Assembly (NCBI RefSeq): GCF_037893015.1
Contig: NC_133666.1
Coordinates: 618,002,974-618,066,973, forward strand
DNA from: Macrotis lagotis
Taxonomy: Eukaryota; Chordata; Mammalia; Peramelemorphia; Peramelidae
Direction of reading: 5' to 3'
DNA length: 64,000 nucleotides
In this document: piece by piece, positions 46,065-58,642 of the stretch
How positions within the stretch are numbered: the first letter of the stretch is position 1
Layout of the letters: each line of letters opens with the position of its first letter
Translations under genes and position numbers: made by a program
Notes under the pieces: model-generated
What the model saw: only the letters and a program-made list of their open reading frames with translations
What the model was told of the DNA's origin: nothing
Database searches by the model: none

Positions 46065-46539
46065 GTGAGCGGGGCGTGGGGCGGGAGGAAGCGGGAGTGG
46101 GGGTCTCCCCCGGCTGCGGCCAGGGCGCCCCCTCCCCGCCCCGCCGGGGCCGCGGCGGTGGCGGAGCTCACGGCACCTGCCCGGAGGACCCGCTCCCCGG
46201 TGAGGTGGGGCCGAGGGGGCAGAGGCCCGGGCCCGGGGCAGGAGGGCAGGCCTGCCAGGCAGCCCCTTGTGAAAATGCCCCCCTGCCGCGGTGGCCCTCC
46301 CTGAGCATCCCCAGAGGGGCCGAGCCCACCAGGCCCCCGGGTCACGGCGGTGAGGGGGTGCTGGCTAGTTTCCCCAAGAAAGTTGGGCTTTTGCCACCAT
46401 CTCTGCAGTGCTTGGGAGGACACTGAGGACCAGCGAGGGACTAGGAGAGGAAGGAATCCCTTCTGGGCACCGGAGAGGAGGTTTGAGGAGTTGGCGATGA
46501 AGGGATGGGGGAGGTCGGTGGGGTGCAAACAACCTTTAG

Positions 46540-46640
46540 AACCATTTAGCCCTTTGGTTAACAGAGGAGAAAACAGGTCCAAAGGAGAGAGAGAACTTGG
46601 CCGCTGCCACTCGGACTGAAGCTGAGACTGGAACCTAGGA
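46540..46640 (-). mobile_element. MIR fragment in RHPN1 intron 1
   Basis: Antisense: ggttaacagaggagaaaaca and gactggaacctaggatccct. Confidence 0.5.
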
Positions 46641-46879
46641 TCCCTGGCACCCATCAGGCTAGGAGAGAGCTTTTATGGAAACTCAGCCCCAGGGACTGTG
46701 CCAGGATGAACAATTTTTCTGGTCTGGCACTTTGCTACTAAAAGATATTGCCCCTGGGAAGTCTTCTAGCCTGAAGTCATAACTTCTTCATCTTCCAGTC
46801 GACTTGACCTTTCCCACGGGATGCTTGGGATAGGTTTTGCTGTTGTGGTAGTCGTTGTCTTCTCATCCTTCTCTCTGGA

Positions 46880-47430
46880 CTCTCAGAACCCATCAGTTAG
46901 CAACCTGTGGGTTTCATCTTCCCTAAATCTCTGGCCCTGTCTTTTCCCCTCCTTCCCATCCCCACTGCCTGCCTCTCTCTCTTAAAGGTCTCCATTGGAC
47001 TATTGCAGTGGCCTCATCTCTACTCTCTCCTCCCTTCCAGTCCATCCTTCACACTGCTGCCACAATACAGATTCTTAGTTATCAAATCTAGTCATACCGC
47101 TACTCCACCCAGAAGTCTTCAGAATAGTGGCATGGATGATCTGGCAACACCTTAATTCCTAACCTTTTTCTGATGACTCTTGCAAAGAACTCTGCTCCGG
47201 TCAAAATGGGCTACTCTCTTCCCCTCGAACATGCAGACTCTTTCTTACTGCCGCATCTTTGCTTTTGATGAGCCCCCTTTATTAAAATTTCCTATCCTTT
47301 AAAACCCAGTTCAAAAACCACTTCCCGTAGTTCTTTTTCCTGATTTTCCTTCCTTCCTTCTCTAAACTCATTTAATACATTGTGTGTACCTCTCTAATGT
47401 ATTGAAATGCCCTTTCCAACTCTTAGTTAA
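46880..47430 (+). mobile_element. LINE2 3' region in RHPN1 intron 1
   Basis: Pyrimidine-rich L2: attgcagtggcctcatctct, acttcccgtagttc; its open frames are decayed LINE sequence. Confidence 0.65.
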
Positions 47431-47439
47431 ATTTTCTGT

Positions 47440-47830
47440 CATTTCTATAGCAGTTAAAGATTCACAAAATATTTTCCTGTCCTGGGAAATAAGGTTATGA
47501 ATGTTACTCCTATTTCATAGACAAGGAACCTGATACTCAAGAGAGATGAAGTATTTGCCCAAGTTCAAAAAGCTAGTTAATCAATAAGCATTTATTACTA
47601 CCTACTATGTGCCAGTTAACTGTGCTAAGCACAGATAGAAAAGAAGGAAATGACAAGTCTCTGCCCTCAAGGAGTTCACAGTCTAATGGGAGAGACAATG
47701 AGAAAACAAAATATGTGCAGACAAGCTACATACAGGATAAATAGGAAATAATTAATCTAAGGAAGACACTAGAATTAAGAGGGTTTAGGAAAGACTTCCT
47801 GGAAAAGAATGATATCTTGGAAGCCAGAAA
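47440..47830 (-). mobile_element. MIR then LINE2 3' end, antisense
   Basis: MIR 47440-47575. L2: gcatttattactacctacta, ccctcaaggagttcacagtc. Confidence 0.65.
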
Positions 47831-48216
47831 AACCAGAAGGCTAAGTATGGGAACCAGAATTAAGAATCACAGAACCTCATCATTGTTTTTCCCCAAGATG
47901 GACCTTCTTCTGGAAGGCAATAATCTTAGACATTGTCCTTTTCTGGCTAGAGAGTTTCTCTAATTGATTCTCTTAAGACAATGATAGGAGAACATTTAAA
48001 GCTGAGGCTTTAAATTTTCCTTGCTTTAACTTTCAAGGAAACTTGTTGTAGGTCTTTCAGTCTGGAAGAGGGGCAGAGCTGAGGATCAGCACCTCCCAGA
48101 CATGAAGGGCTTGGATAAGATGACCATTAAGAAAGCCTGTTCCACTGGCTTGTAGAGTTCATGAAAGGGTAATGAGTACACAATGAATCTAAAAAGGTAG
48201 GCTGGAATCAGATGGG

Positions 48217-48266
<50 letters not shown>

Positions 48267-48600
48267 CTTCCATGAACATTGATTAAGTGTTTACTGTATA
48301 TGTCCTGGAAATGCAATTTCATCAAGAGAGTGACAGTAGTCATTTTTTTGGTTTGATTTTCAAGTTTTCAGGGTTATTTTAAGCCACTGACCAAAGAGGA
48401 AATTGTAGATAGCTTTTCCAGATGGTCTTGATATTTTAGGTTGGTCCCAGTCTCTGATTCAATGGAATAAGAGATCCTTGACTCTGAAATTAGGGGAACT
48501 GAGTTGTAGTCCCTAATTCTACCACTAATTTTCTGAATTAATGATCTGGATTTTCTTTTTTTTTTTCCCCTTCTTGATCTTGATTTCCATTAATAAAAAC
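47830..48600. other. Intronic sequence with an (AT)n microsatellite
   Basis: About 22 AT units at 48221-48264, then a short reversed L2 end (48265-48310). Nothing else recognised. Confidence 0.6.
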
Positions 48601-48604
48601 ACTT

Positions 48605-49450
48605 TCCATCACCACCCTGTAAAATAGAGCACTTGTATTTGTATCCTATTTTTACAGACAAGGAATCTGAGGTTCTGAGAAGAGCCAACACTGGAACATA
48701 GATCTTCATATTCTAGAACACCCTTCCGGGCACTGTGCCTTTTGAAATGGTTTTTAAGAGGAGAGAGAACAGCCAAGCCACAGACTGAGAGCTCAGGGTG
48801 TTCCCAGGAGGCTCAGTGGAGCCATCTCCAGTTTCCACTCCCAGACTGGCTGGGGGCCCTGGGTATTGTTTCAATCAGGGGTTGCTAACTTGGATGGGCC
48901 ACCTGCAGTCCTGTTCTGAGGGGATCTTGTAACATAGGGAAGCAGTTTTCCCCATCTCTAGTGTCAGGGCATCATTTCTCTTCTCAAATGCCATACTTTG
49001 TTAACTTTCTTAGGATTCATCAAATCATAAGAATGTCGGAAATGGAAACTCTCTTGGAGACAGAGAAACATAAATCTCAGTGATTGGTCAAAGGATAGAG
49101 GGAAATAATAACAATAATATTACCTCTAGTTTCCACAGAAAAACTTTCAGCTGTCCAGTGAGTTAGGTAGGACAGATTTTCTTTTTGAGAAGATGTGTGG
49201 CATGCCTATGATCATCTAGCTAGTAAATATTGGAATTGGGATATGCCTAAATCTAGGCTTAATGTCCTGCCTTTTAGCTGGATTTGAAGTCACAGGACCT
49301 AGATTCAAATCCTCTGTCTCTAACACTAAGTACTCATGGGAGTAAGTCCCTTAAGTTCTCTGGGACTCAAGAGTCCTCATCTGTATGGTCAAGGGATTGA
49401 ATGAGACAGCCTTTGATGTCCCTTCCAGCTGTAAATCTGTGATCCCATGG
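48605..49450. mobile_element. Scattered MIR/THER fragments
   Basis: Antisense at 48605-48720 and 49120-49260, sense at 49260-49450 (cctagattcaaatcctctgt, gatgtcccttccagctgtaa). The sequence between is unassigned. Confidence 0.45.
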
Positions 49451-49989
49451 CATAAGACTGAGGATTGGGCTAAGGACCAGGTGAGCAATGAATACAGTTG
49501 AATGTTGTAAAAAAAAAATCAAAGGGCACCGGTAACTGAAGACTTTCAGGCTGCTTCTGTTTCTTTATCATCTTCCTTTACCATCTGGTCTGCAAGGGAA
49601 GGCCTCTCACTTATAATTTTGAATTTCCTCCTTTCATCTAGAATGGTATTGTCCTGAGTGTGGATAGGGACAGATGATGCTGTTTGCTGTTTGATATTAA
49701 ACATTCATTCTGGAAAAGGACCAATGATATCAGGAGGGTGATATTTTGAATTGCAAGTGAATTAGATTTAAGTGAGGTAGAGCTAAGCAAAGTCATTAGC
49801 CTCACTCTCTCCTCCAGAATCTTCAGGGTCCAGTGACTATATGTGAGTCAGGATGACTAGTGATAGCCTGGCATTAGGATGTGTGGGGATAGAGGATACA
49901 TTAAAAGTGGAGGGGACAGACATGGTGGAGCCCCCAGGGGCTAGAATGTTGTAGCTGAAACCTCCTTCCCATCCCTTGAGTGAGTGACC

Positions 49990-50480
49990 TCAAAGAAAAG
50001 CATGGAGGCAGTGAAATGGGATAGATATCATGGATGGGACATATCTCTTAATTGTTTTGAGATTGAGAAAGGAAAAATCTTAGACAGAAAAGTTGTTAGG
50101 TCCTAGAGGGATTTGAATGTAAGTTTGAATTTATTCTGTGGGCAGAGGGCAACCATGGGAGGGTTATGAGCTGGGGAAGGATGTGGTCAGAGCTGGTATT
50201 TCATGACTGTTTCTTGGGTAGAGCACTGGCATGAATGAATATAAATAAGTTATTTAGTTGGTGCTTACTGTGTGCAAAGCATTGTGCTAAGCATTATCAA
50301 TATAAAGAGAAAAGTAAGATAATGCTTACTTTCAAGGGACTCACTCTCATGGGGGAAGACATGCTACAGATGAGAAGGAAAAGTTAGGGTGTAGGGGAAA
50401 GGCAGAGATTAAAGTCTCGTCTATAGGGTCACTTCCTCAGCTAAAATATCAGTTTCTGAACCATTTGACAAAACTTTCTT
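49990..50480 (-). mobile_element. LINE2 fragments, antisense
   Basis: Contains gagctggggaaggatgtggt and, separately, tggtgcttactgtgtgcaaa with tttcaagggactcactctca. Confidence 0.55.
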
Positions 50481-50984
50481 TTCTCGATCTTCAGTAACTG
50501 TGACTGAAGCATCCACAGGAATAGTTGCCAGGCTGCTAGCAGCATCTCCTCTTGCTTTCCAGGATGATGGCGAAGGCTACTGGGCAAGATCTTGGATTCA
50601 GGGTCCTAGGCTGCCTCCCTCAGGATCTAGGGGAAGATGGTGGTCCCAGTGGTTTGACTTGACTGGTTCATGTTACTTCCTATCTCTTCCTCTGGTTATC
50701 TTTCTGCTTCTACTAGGTTGGCTTGCCTGTTCTGAAGGTGGCAGTTGGTAGGGGAGACTGGTGCCATATCAACATAGGGGTTGCTTTGGGTGATGGCTTT
50801 ATAGACAAAACCAAGAACTGGTGGTCCTGAACCTGCTTCTAGGGTTTTAACAAATGTCCCTTCCCCAGCCCTCAATTTCCTTATCTGTGAAAAAGAGAGG
50901 GATGGTCTCAATAGTCTCTGAGTTCCCTTCTATTTCTAGATCTGTGATGATCATCCTGCAAGCTTGTGACTGTGCAGCTTCCCC

Positions 50985-51185
50985 TTGAACCCAGACCTCT
51001 TGCTTCCTGGTCTGGGGACCTGTTTCTTCTGCCACACTCCATTGTTCAGTCCTTCTGAAATTGGAATTAAACTGAACTCCTAGGGTTTTTAATGAGAATA
51101 ATAAGACACTTTAGGCTTGTAAGATGCATTTCCCACTTCAGTCCAGTGAGGTAGTGGTACTGGTATTATCCTTACTGGACAGATG
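50985..51185 (+). repeat. Direct duplicate, copy 1
   Basis: Resembles 54030-54240: a MIR-like end (gttt, ttctgccaca), then a shared non-MIR segment (actgaactcctagggttttt), then a second MIR-like start (ggacagatgt). Confidence 0.5.
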
Positions 51186-51702
51186 TAGAATCCAGATACC
51201 TGGATTGGAGAACTGGTTCTTCCTGCTTACTATCCACTTGAGAGACCCTGAAACCTCAGTTTCTGACCTGAGAAATGGAGATAAGAATATTTGCATGAAT
51301 CAACTCTCTGGGACAATTCAGAAGAAAATACTTTAAAACCTTTTAGGACTAATGAATATTATCTCCCTCCAAGATAGCCAAAGATTTCCCTGGAGATAGA
51401 GTCCAGGTCTCTCTTTTTTACCCTTTCATTTTCCTTCCCAACCTTGTTCCCAGCACAAAGGTACCTGGGGCAGGGTTTCGGTGAAGGCTTGGGTGGGTAT
51501 TGAGGGATCAGTTAAAAAAAAAAAAGGCTTTCCTGAATTGAATTTACAGAGCAAATTTTCCCAAGCATTAATGGTTTGATTGACTAGGTAAGGAGTGGCC
51601 CACAGAATGCAGGAGGGAACTCACCTCAGAGCAACATTTTCCATCACAGGAAAGACAAGAGTTCCTCCCTCTGCATAAATAACTGTGATATAAAATGGAA
51701 AT

Positions 51703-51714
<12 letters not shown>

Positions 51715-51754
<40 letters not shown>
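51715..51754. repeat. (GT)n microsatellite
   Basis: Twenty pure GT units. Confidence 0.95.
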
Positions 51755-51760
<6 letters not shown>

Positions 51761-51883
51761 AGTGGGGGAGAGAGAAAATAGGGAGAGAAAACAGAAATGG
51801 TTTCTGTACCAAAATTTCCATCTCTGTCAAATGATGGAGTTGAAGTGGAATATTGATTCTTTTCTTTAAAAAGAAATTGAGGG

Positions 51884-52035
51884 GAGGCTAGGGGGCGTGG
51901 TGGATAAAGCACGGGCCTTGGAGTCAGGAGTACCTGGGTTCAAATGTGGTCTCAGACACTTAATAATTACCTAGCTGTGTGGCCTTGGGCAAGCCACTTA
52001 ACCCCATTTGCCTTGCAAAAACCTAAAAAAAAAAT
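51884..52035 (+). mobile_element. WSINE1-like SINE
   Basis: Sense, near consensus body (gacacttaataattacctag, ccatttgccttgcaaaaacc) with an A-tail. Confidence 0.9.
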
Positions 52036-52039
52036 ATTG

Positions 52040-52600
52040 TTTTATTTTCAGCTTCAAATTCTCTCCCTCCTACTTCTTTCTCCTCATTGAGGAAATAAGA
52101 AAAAATATGTTAACAAATACATATAGACAAGCAAAACAAATTCTCACATTAATCATGTTTTAAAAAGTGTACTGTAATCTTCACTTCTCTATCTGGATAG
52201 ATGATAGCATGTTTCATCATGAGTCCTCTGGAATTGTGGTTGATCGTTGTGTTGATCAGGGTTTCTAAGTCTTTCCAACTTGTCTTTATAGAATTATTAT
52301 TGTAGAAACTGTTCTCTTGGTACTACACACTTCTTTTTGAATCAGTACGAGTCTTCCCACGTTTCTCAGAAACCATCCCCTTCATTTCCTACATCACAGT
52401 AGTGGAACAGTCATGCCCCAACAGGTGAGCATCCCTTCAGGTTCCAATTCTTTGCTACTCCAAAAATCTGCTATGAATATTTTTATATAGATGCTAGACC
52501 ATAGATTCTTTTTTAAAAAAATATATTTTGAGTTTTACAATTTTTCCCCTTACTTCCCTCCCCCCACCCCCCACAGAAGGCAATTTTAGATCATAGATTC
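52040..52600 (-). mobile_element. Marsupial L1, 3' region, antisense
   Basis: Reversed L1: caaattctctccctcctact, catcatgagtcctctggaat, aggttccaattctttgctac. A second short L1 end follows (52515-52600). Confidence 0.7.
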
Positions 52601-52819
52601 TTAATGTTTTTGTGTATCATGGACCATTTTGACAATCTTATGAAGCTTATGAACTCCTCAGAATGATGTTTTTAAATAATTGAAGAACATACTAAATTTA
52701 AATCACAAGTTATTGAAAACAAATATTTTTTTTTCAATAAAGTTCTCCCTTGTCTCCCCCAAATCTAAGCCAGAAGTTAAGATCTCAGAGGCCTCTTCTA
52801 ATTCCAGTGTTCTTTGAAT

Positions 52820-53345
52820 ATATAACTGTCCTACAAGAATGGGCTGAAGGAAATGAGAATGTTTAGCTTAGTAAAGTTGTATGACTTCACATATATAATC
52901 TATATCAAATTTCTTACCTTCTCAAGGAGGGAGGAAGAAATGGAGGGAGAGAATTTAGAACTCAATTTAAAAAAATGATTGTTAAATTTTTACATGTAAT
53001 TGGGAAATAGTTAATGAAATAAAAATATATTAAAAAAAAGAAAAAGATGGAGAACAAGATAGCTGTCTTCAAATTTTTGAAGGGTTATATGTGGAAGAGA
53101 GAGATTAGGTTTTTGTTCTGCTTGACTCCAAAGGGCAGAACTGGAAGCTGTTCAGAGACATATTTAGATTTGGCTGAAGGAAAAACTTCTAGACAATTTG
53201 GGCAAAAGCAATGGACAGCCCTGGGATGTAGTGAATTCTTCCTCACCAGAAGTCTTCAAGCAGAGGCCAGGTGCCTCCTTGCTGGGGAATATACAACCAT
53301 TCCCTTTATACCAGATAGGAAGGAGATAGACTAGGTGAGACCTGG
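52820..53345 (+). mobile_element. CR1/L3-type LINE 3' end split by an L1 3' end
   Basis: CR1/L3 (ctgaaggaaatgagaatgtt ... atagctgtcttcaaattttt ... cagaagtcttcaagcagagg) is interrupted at about 52886-53045 by an L1 end with A-rich tail. Confidence 0.65.
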
Positions 53346-53930
53346 ATGGAGGAACAAGAGTAAGGGCCAGTGAAGCTGTCCAGTTTCAGCTATGAAACCC
53401 AGCTCAGGAGCCTTAGGGGATAAGACTGCCAAGTTATATTGAATCTAGGCAACGAAGAGCCTTGAATGATGCCTCATGGGAGGAGGATAAGGAATCCAGA
53501 TGCTACCCTGAAAATTAATATTCTCTAGTACTTACCTGCTTACTCTAGCTTTTGACTACCACCAGCAAACTTTCCTAGACCAAGTTGTTAGAAAAGTGCC
53601 TGGGGGGATTTAGTTCAACCCAGAAAAGAACAGGAATCATCTTTAAAACATCCCTAACTGAAAAAATAAAAATATTAAATAAATAAAAAGTTAAAAACCT
53701 AACAAAATAAATAGTAATCTAATCTTTATTGGGATACTTCCAATAATGGTGAATACACTACTTGACAGGGTCATTTAGTGTAGCAGCTGGCTCCATTATT
53801 AGGCAGCTTTTTTCTAGCCCAGGTGGGCAACCCCACCCAATAAACTAATAAAGTATGGCAGCAGTGCAGGGGCAGCCTGACAACATGCTTGGGTCAGACT
53901 TTCCAGATAAGGATTTTAAAAACCCTGGAC
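53345..53930. other. No feature recognised in RHPN1 intron 1
   Basis: AT-rich with a run of AAATAAA near 53660-53700; no repeat assigned. Confidence 0.35.
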
Positions 53931-54029
53931 CTTAGTTTCCTTACCTGTAAAACAAGGGAGTTGGGTTAGATGGTTCTGAGATCTCTTCCAGTTCCCCTTA
54001 GACCTGACTTTGCAGCAGACCTGCTGGCC

Positions 54030-54240
54030 CCCGGAACTCAAGTCTGGTTCAGAGACTTGTTTTTCTGCCACACCCATTATTCTGTATTCAGTGTTCTGAA
54101 ACAGGAACTAAAATGAACTCTAGGGGTTTTAATGCATAATTGTAGTTTAATGAATAATAGTAGTTTGGTGACTCTTTAAAACCTTATTCAATACTTTACC
54201 CATATCAATTCTGTAATTAGTATTACCCCCATTGGACAGA
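54030..54240 (+). repeat. Direct duplicate, copy 2
   Basis: See 50985-51185. Shares actaaaatgaactctagggg and ttggacagatgtgaatgctg-type ends. Confidence 0.5.
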
Positions 54241-54429
54241 TGTGAATGCTGAGACCAGAAAATTTAATTTATTCTAATATTCTTTATTCTAATTGTTTTC
54301 TAGTTCTAATTTATTCTTTTTTTTGGTTCTAATTTATTCTAATAATTCAGGGTCACATTGCTAATTAGTACCAAAGTCAAAACTTGGACCCAGGTTCCCT
54401 GAATCTCTTATTTGTCTTTTTTTTTTTTT

Positions 54430-55550
54430 CAAAGAACACTATATTTGGAACCAGAATACTTGGATCAGAACCCAAGCTCTGCTCCTTATTTATTGCCTGT
54501 GTGAGCTTGGGTGAGTCTTTCTTCCATGAATTTATATTTCTTTCTCTATAAAAGTTTTTGGGGGTAGGTACCCACAGGGATGAATTAGTCAGCCTTTCAG
54601 GGTCATTTCAGCTCTCTGACTAAGGAGAGGTATCAAATGGACCCAAACAATCCTCCAAAACTCCACGGTGCAGCCAGAATCAGATTAAAATATAATTAAG
54701 AAATGTTTAAAAAATGCATTACAATGTAGATAGTCTCAACGGGTGGCTTTCTAAATCAATATGTTGTCATTAGGGATCATCTCTTTTTGAGCTGGATACC
54801 TCTGCTCTGCTCTGTCCCTCTGTTTCAGTACTCCTTCAGGAACCTAAGCATAACCAGTTCTTTGGTTCTTCCTCTGAGATAAGAAAAATTAGAGCAGTCG
54901 TCTCATTTCTGCCAGGTTCTGACTTCGACTTGAAGAAGTAGGCAAGTCATGGCTCAGGCCCAGGCAGGCTCTTCTTGCCTGAATTCATGTAGTTGGAATT
55001 TGAACCCAGGCCATCTGGTTTTGTCTGTCACTTTCTCTTCCACACCACTGCTGCTTCCGATAATAATTCATATTTCTGTAGTGTTTTAGGACTTACCTAT
55101 TATTCTCCTTCCTGTGAAAGAAGTAAAAATAAACCCTTTGAAAGAGGAGGATGCCTGGATTAGATAAACTAGGTTAAGGCATGATTATCTTGCCCAGTGA
55201 AAAGTCAGAATGAGAGTGTAGGATTTAATTGGACAGGGCTCTGAGATCCTCCCAAGATCCTCCTGCTCAGTCTTCTTTCACTTTTTCTACCTGTCCCTTC
55301 TCTGTTGCGGGGGAGGGGGGAATTCCTAGTTTTCGATTATCCTGGAGGCAAGGTCTGTGCTTTGTAGTGTGGTCTTCAAGGTACTCCACATTCTGCTCCC
55401 CTTCTATTAATAATAAACCATGTCTATGTATTCTGGCAAAACATGCTTCCTCTTGAATCCAGCCTATTGCCTGATTCCTAGTTCAGTGATTTTTCTGCCA
55501 CACCCCATTTTTCTGTCCCCCTCTTCCATTCCCCACTTTCTGTACAGTTT
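54430..55550. other. MIR fragment, then unassigned sequence
   Basis: A diverged sense MIR at 54430-54620 (gtatttgga, gagcttgggtgagtc). The rest, including an open frame at 55229-55456, has no recognised similarity. Confidence 0.4.
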
Positions 55551-56275
55551 GGTATAGTTGAGAGGTCCCGGTCACAAAACCAGAGGTCCTGGCTCTGATT
55601 CTTGTACTGTCTCTCTTACTTAGGCAAGGACGTTTCTCTCCTTTAGCCTGTTTACCCCTAAGTGAAATGGGAATAATAATTTCTTGCTGCATCTGTGTCA
55701 CAGGGGCTCTTGTGAGGGCAAGAATAGATGTAAAGTTCACTCCTAATTCTGAAGTTAAAATTTGACCAAGTGCTTTCCTCTCAACAGCTTTATGGAGCCG
55801 AGAGTCTAAGTATTATTTTTCTCACTTTACAGATAAACTGAAATCAAGAGAGGTGAGATGACTTTCCCAAAATTTCACAACTAGGACATTTTATAGCAGG
55901 GATTAGAATATCAGGTTTTTAATGGAGCCCAGGACTTGGGGTCTGCAAAGATTTTGTGGGGGAGGTTGGGTCCTGATTTGAAGTCTAACAGTAGTATTTG
56001 AATAGGAGTGTTAGAAAGGTGGTAGGGATTAGCTTGATACATGCCAGCAGAGCCAGCAAGAAATACATATGATTTAGGGGTGGAATGTATCTTAGAGAGA
56101 TCATCTAATCTAGCCCACTAATTTTTAGGATGGAGATGAAGATAGAGTATTGTGACCAAGGAACTGTAAATAAGAATCTGGATTTAGATCCTGTCTTAGA
56201 TGCTTACTAGTTGTGAGACTCCTGGAAACTTGTTTAACTTCATTGGGTCAGTTTCCTAATCTGTAAAATAAGGGG
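55550..56275. mobile_element. Three MIR copies
   Basis: Sense 55550-55740 (gggaataataatttcttgct), antisense 55770-55900 (cactttacagataaactgaa), sense 56140-56275 (tcagtttcctaatctgtaaa). Confidence 0.6.
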
Positions 56276-56584
56276 AAAAATACAAATGTTTATATTAGTA
56301 GTAGGGGTGTGGGTGGTGATCAGGAAAGGTCTCGGGTAAGAAGCGGCATTTGAGCCTTGAAGGGAGCTAAGAGCTTAGAAGTAGAGATGAAGAGGAGGGA
56401 ATAATGGATACTCTGTGCAAAAGTATGAGATGGGAGATAGAAAATTCTCATTAGGAAATGGTTCATAGGCCAACACAGCTCGAAGTGCATGAATACATGA
56501 AGAGCAGTAATAAGTAATAAGCTTGGAAAGGTAGTCCTTAACCAGATGACGAAGGGCTTAAATTTGTATTTTAACATGGATACA

Positions 56585-57420
56585 ACTTTTTTTTCCAGTT
56601 ACTAGTATTTTTTCCCAATTACATATAAAGATAATTTTTAACTTGCCCAAGGTCACACAACTAGATTAATTATTAAAGTGTCTGAGATAGGATTTGAACT
56701 CAGGTCCTCCTGATTCCAGGGCCGGTTCTCTATCTACTGCACCACCTAACTGCCCCATAACCTTCATTTTTTTTTTATAAGATTTTGAGTTTTAAACTTT
56801 TCTCCTTTCCTCCCTTTCCTTCTCAAAATAGCAAGTAATAGCATGTATAATCATGTTAAACCTATTTCCAAGTTAGTCATGTTGTAAAAGAAGAATCAGA
56901 ACAAAAGGAAAAAAACCATGAGAAAGAAAAAACAAAAAAATAAAAAAATGAATATAGTATATACTTTGGTTTGAATTCAGACTCTATAGTTCTTTTTTGG
57001 ATATATAGGAATTTTCCATCACAAGTCTTTTAGAATTAAATTGTCTTTGATCATTGTAATTGCTGAAAAAAGGTAAGTCTGTCATAGCTGATCATTACAC
57101 AAAGTTGCTGTTAGAATATACAGTATTCTCCTGGTTCTGCTCACTTCACTCAGCTTCCGTTATGTAAGTGTTTCCAAGTTTTTCTGAAATCTGCCTGTTC
57201 ATGATTTCTTATAGAACAATTGTATTCCATTGCATTCCTATGTCACAACTTGTTCACCCATTCACCATAAATGGCCATCCTTTCTATTTTCATTTCCTTG
57301 CCACCACAAAAAGAACTGCTTTTCCCTTTTTTTATGATCTCTTTGGGAAATAGACCTAGGCAATGGTATTTCTGGATCAAAGGGTATGTATAGTTTTACA
57401 TCCCTTTGGGAGTAGTATGA
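56585..57420 (-). mobile_element. Marsupial L1 3' region with a SINE inside
   Basis: Reversed L1 (gttctgctcacttcactcag, acttgttcacccattcacca, caccacaaaaagaactgctt). A SINE body fragment, antisense, sits at 56640-56757. Confidence 0.75.
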
Positions 57421-57544
57421 ATGCAATTTTTGAGCAGCAAAGTGACATGGTCTTCAGAAATATCACTTTTGACTGATTGCAGGCGAGACACTTGAGAAAG
57501 GAAGACCAATTAGGAGTTTATTGCCATAGTTCAGGGTGGAGTCT

Positions 57545-58160
57545 ATTTTGTTTTTAAATCACTTTATTTTTAGGGGCAGCTAGGTAGCCCAGGGGATAGA
57601 TAGAGCACTAGCCCTAGAGTCAGGAGGACCTGAGTTCCAATCCAGCCTCAGACATAAAAAAAAAATCACCTAGTTCTGTGACCTTGGGTAAGTCACTTAA
57701 CTCCACTGCCTTGCCACAGGGAAAAAAAAAAAGAAAATCACTTCATTTCTTTCTTTCTTTTCCAACCACATTTTTTTTTTTACTTTTCTCTCTCTCTCTC
57801 CCTACCTTCCCACCCCTCTCCCCCTGACAGAAAGCAATGTAATATAGGCTCTGTATCTATAACCATGCTAAACATAGATCCATATTAATCCTGTTGTGAA
57901 AGAAGAATCACATTCAAATGGAGAAAAATAACAGAAAAGACACAGCATAATTCATAAGACAACTTTTTTTTTTTAAAAATTGATGATAGTAAACTTTGGT
58001 CTACATTTAAACTTCACATGGATGATATTCTCCATCACAATCCTTTTTGTACTGTCTTTGTTATAACTGTAGAAATTATCAAGCCCACCATAGCTTATCA
58101 TCACCCCATGTCTCTGTTAGTATACATAATGTTCTGGTTCTGCTTGCTCACTTTACTCAG
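57545..58160 (-). mobile_element. Marsupial L1 3' region with a SINE inside
   Basis: Reversed L1 (ccaccatagcttatcatcac, ttctggttctgcttgctcac). A sense WSINE1-like SINE at 57573-57733 is flanked by aaatcacttta and aaatcacttca. Confidence 0.75.
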
Positions 58161-58324
58161 CAGGTGATAAAGGTCTTAACTAGGGTAATGGTTGTGTGAA
58201 TAGAGAGAAAGATTTAGATGGAGGAAATATGAAAGTAGAAATAATTTAGCAACTGATTAGGTAGGGGTGAGGGAGTGAAGAATGTTACTGTAGAATAAAG
58301 ATGCAAAGTAATTACATCCAAAGA

Positions 58325-58642
58325 TTTTGTTTTTACAAGGCAATGGGTTAAGTGACTTGCCCAAGGTCACACAATTAGGTAATTATTAAGTGTGTGAGTC
58401 CAGATTTGAACTCAGGTCTTCCTGAATCCAGGACTGGTGCTCTATCCCCTGCACTACCTGGCTGCTCCAACAAAGATTTTTTTTAATTTTTTAAAATTTT
58501 ATTTATTCAAGGCAATGGGGTTAAGTGATTTGCCCAAGGTCACACAGCTAGGCGATCATTAAGTATCTGAGGTCAAATTTGAACTCAGGTCCTCCTGACT
58601 CCAGGGCTGGTGCTGTATCCACTGCACCACCTGACTGCCCTG
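58325..58642 (-). mobile_element. Two tandem WSINE1-like SINEs
   Basis: Antisense copies at 58325-58470 and 58490-58642, each with its own T-rich tail. The first is flanked by caaagatttt on both sides. Confidence 0.85.

Larger units (their letters stand above)
45440..46330 (+). promoter_or_regulatory. RHPN1: CpG island promoter of RHPN1
   Basis: A sharp rise in G+C and CpG begins near 45.44 kb and fades near 46.33 kb, enclosing the RHPN1 start codon. No TATA box is evident. Two inverted CCAAT boxes (attgg at 45734 and 45775) lie about 215-260 bases upstream of the ATG, a common spacing for TATA-less promoters. GC boxes of the Sp1 type are plentiful between 45840 and 46150. The transcription start cannot be fixed from sequence but is probably between 45.8 and 45.95 kb. 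Confidence 0.8.

Noticed and set aside
45812-46654. Minus-strand open frame of 280 codons over the RHPN1 promoter
   Set aside because: GC-rich compositional frame antisense to RHPN1 exon 1; no domain, and an antisense transcript cannot be shown.
50500-50751. Plus-strand open frame with a hydrophobic C-terminal stretch in RHPN1 intron 1
   Set aside because: A splice-acceptor-like site precedes it, but there is no donor, no recognised domain and MIR/LINE2 debris surrounds it.
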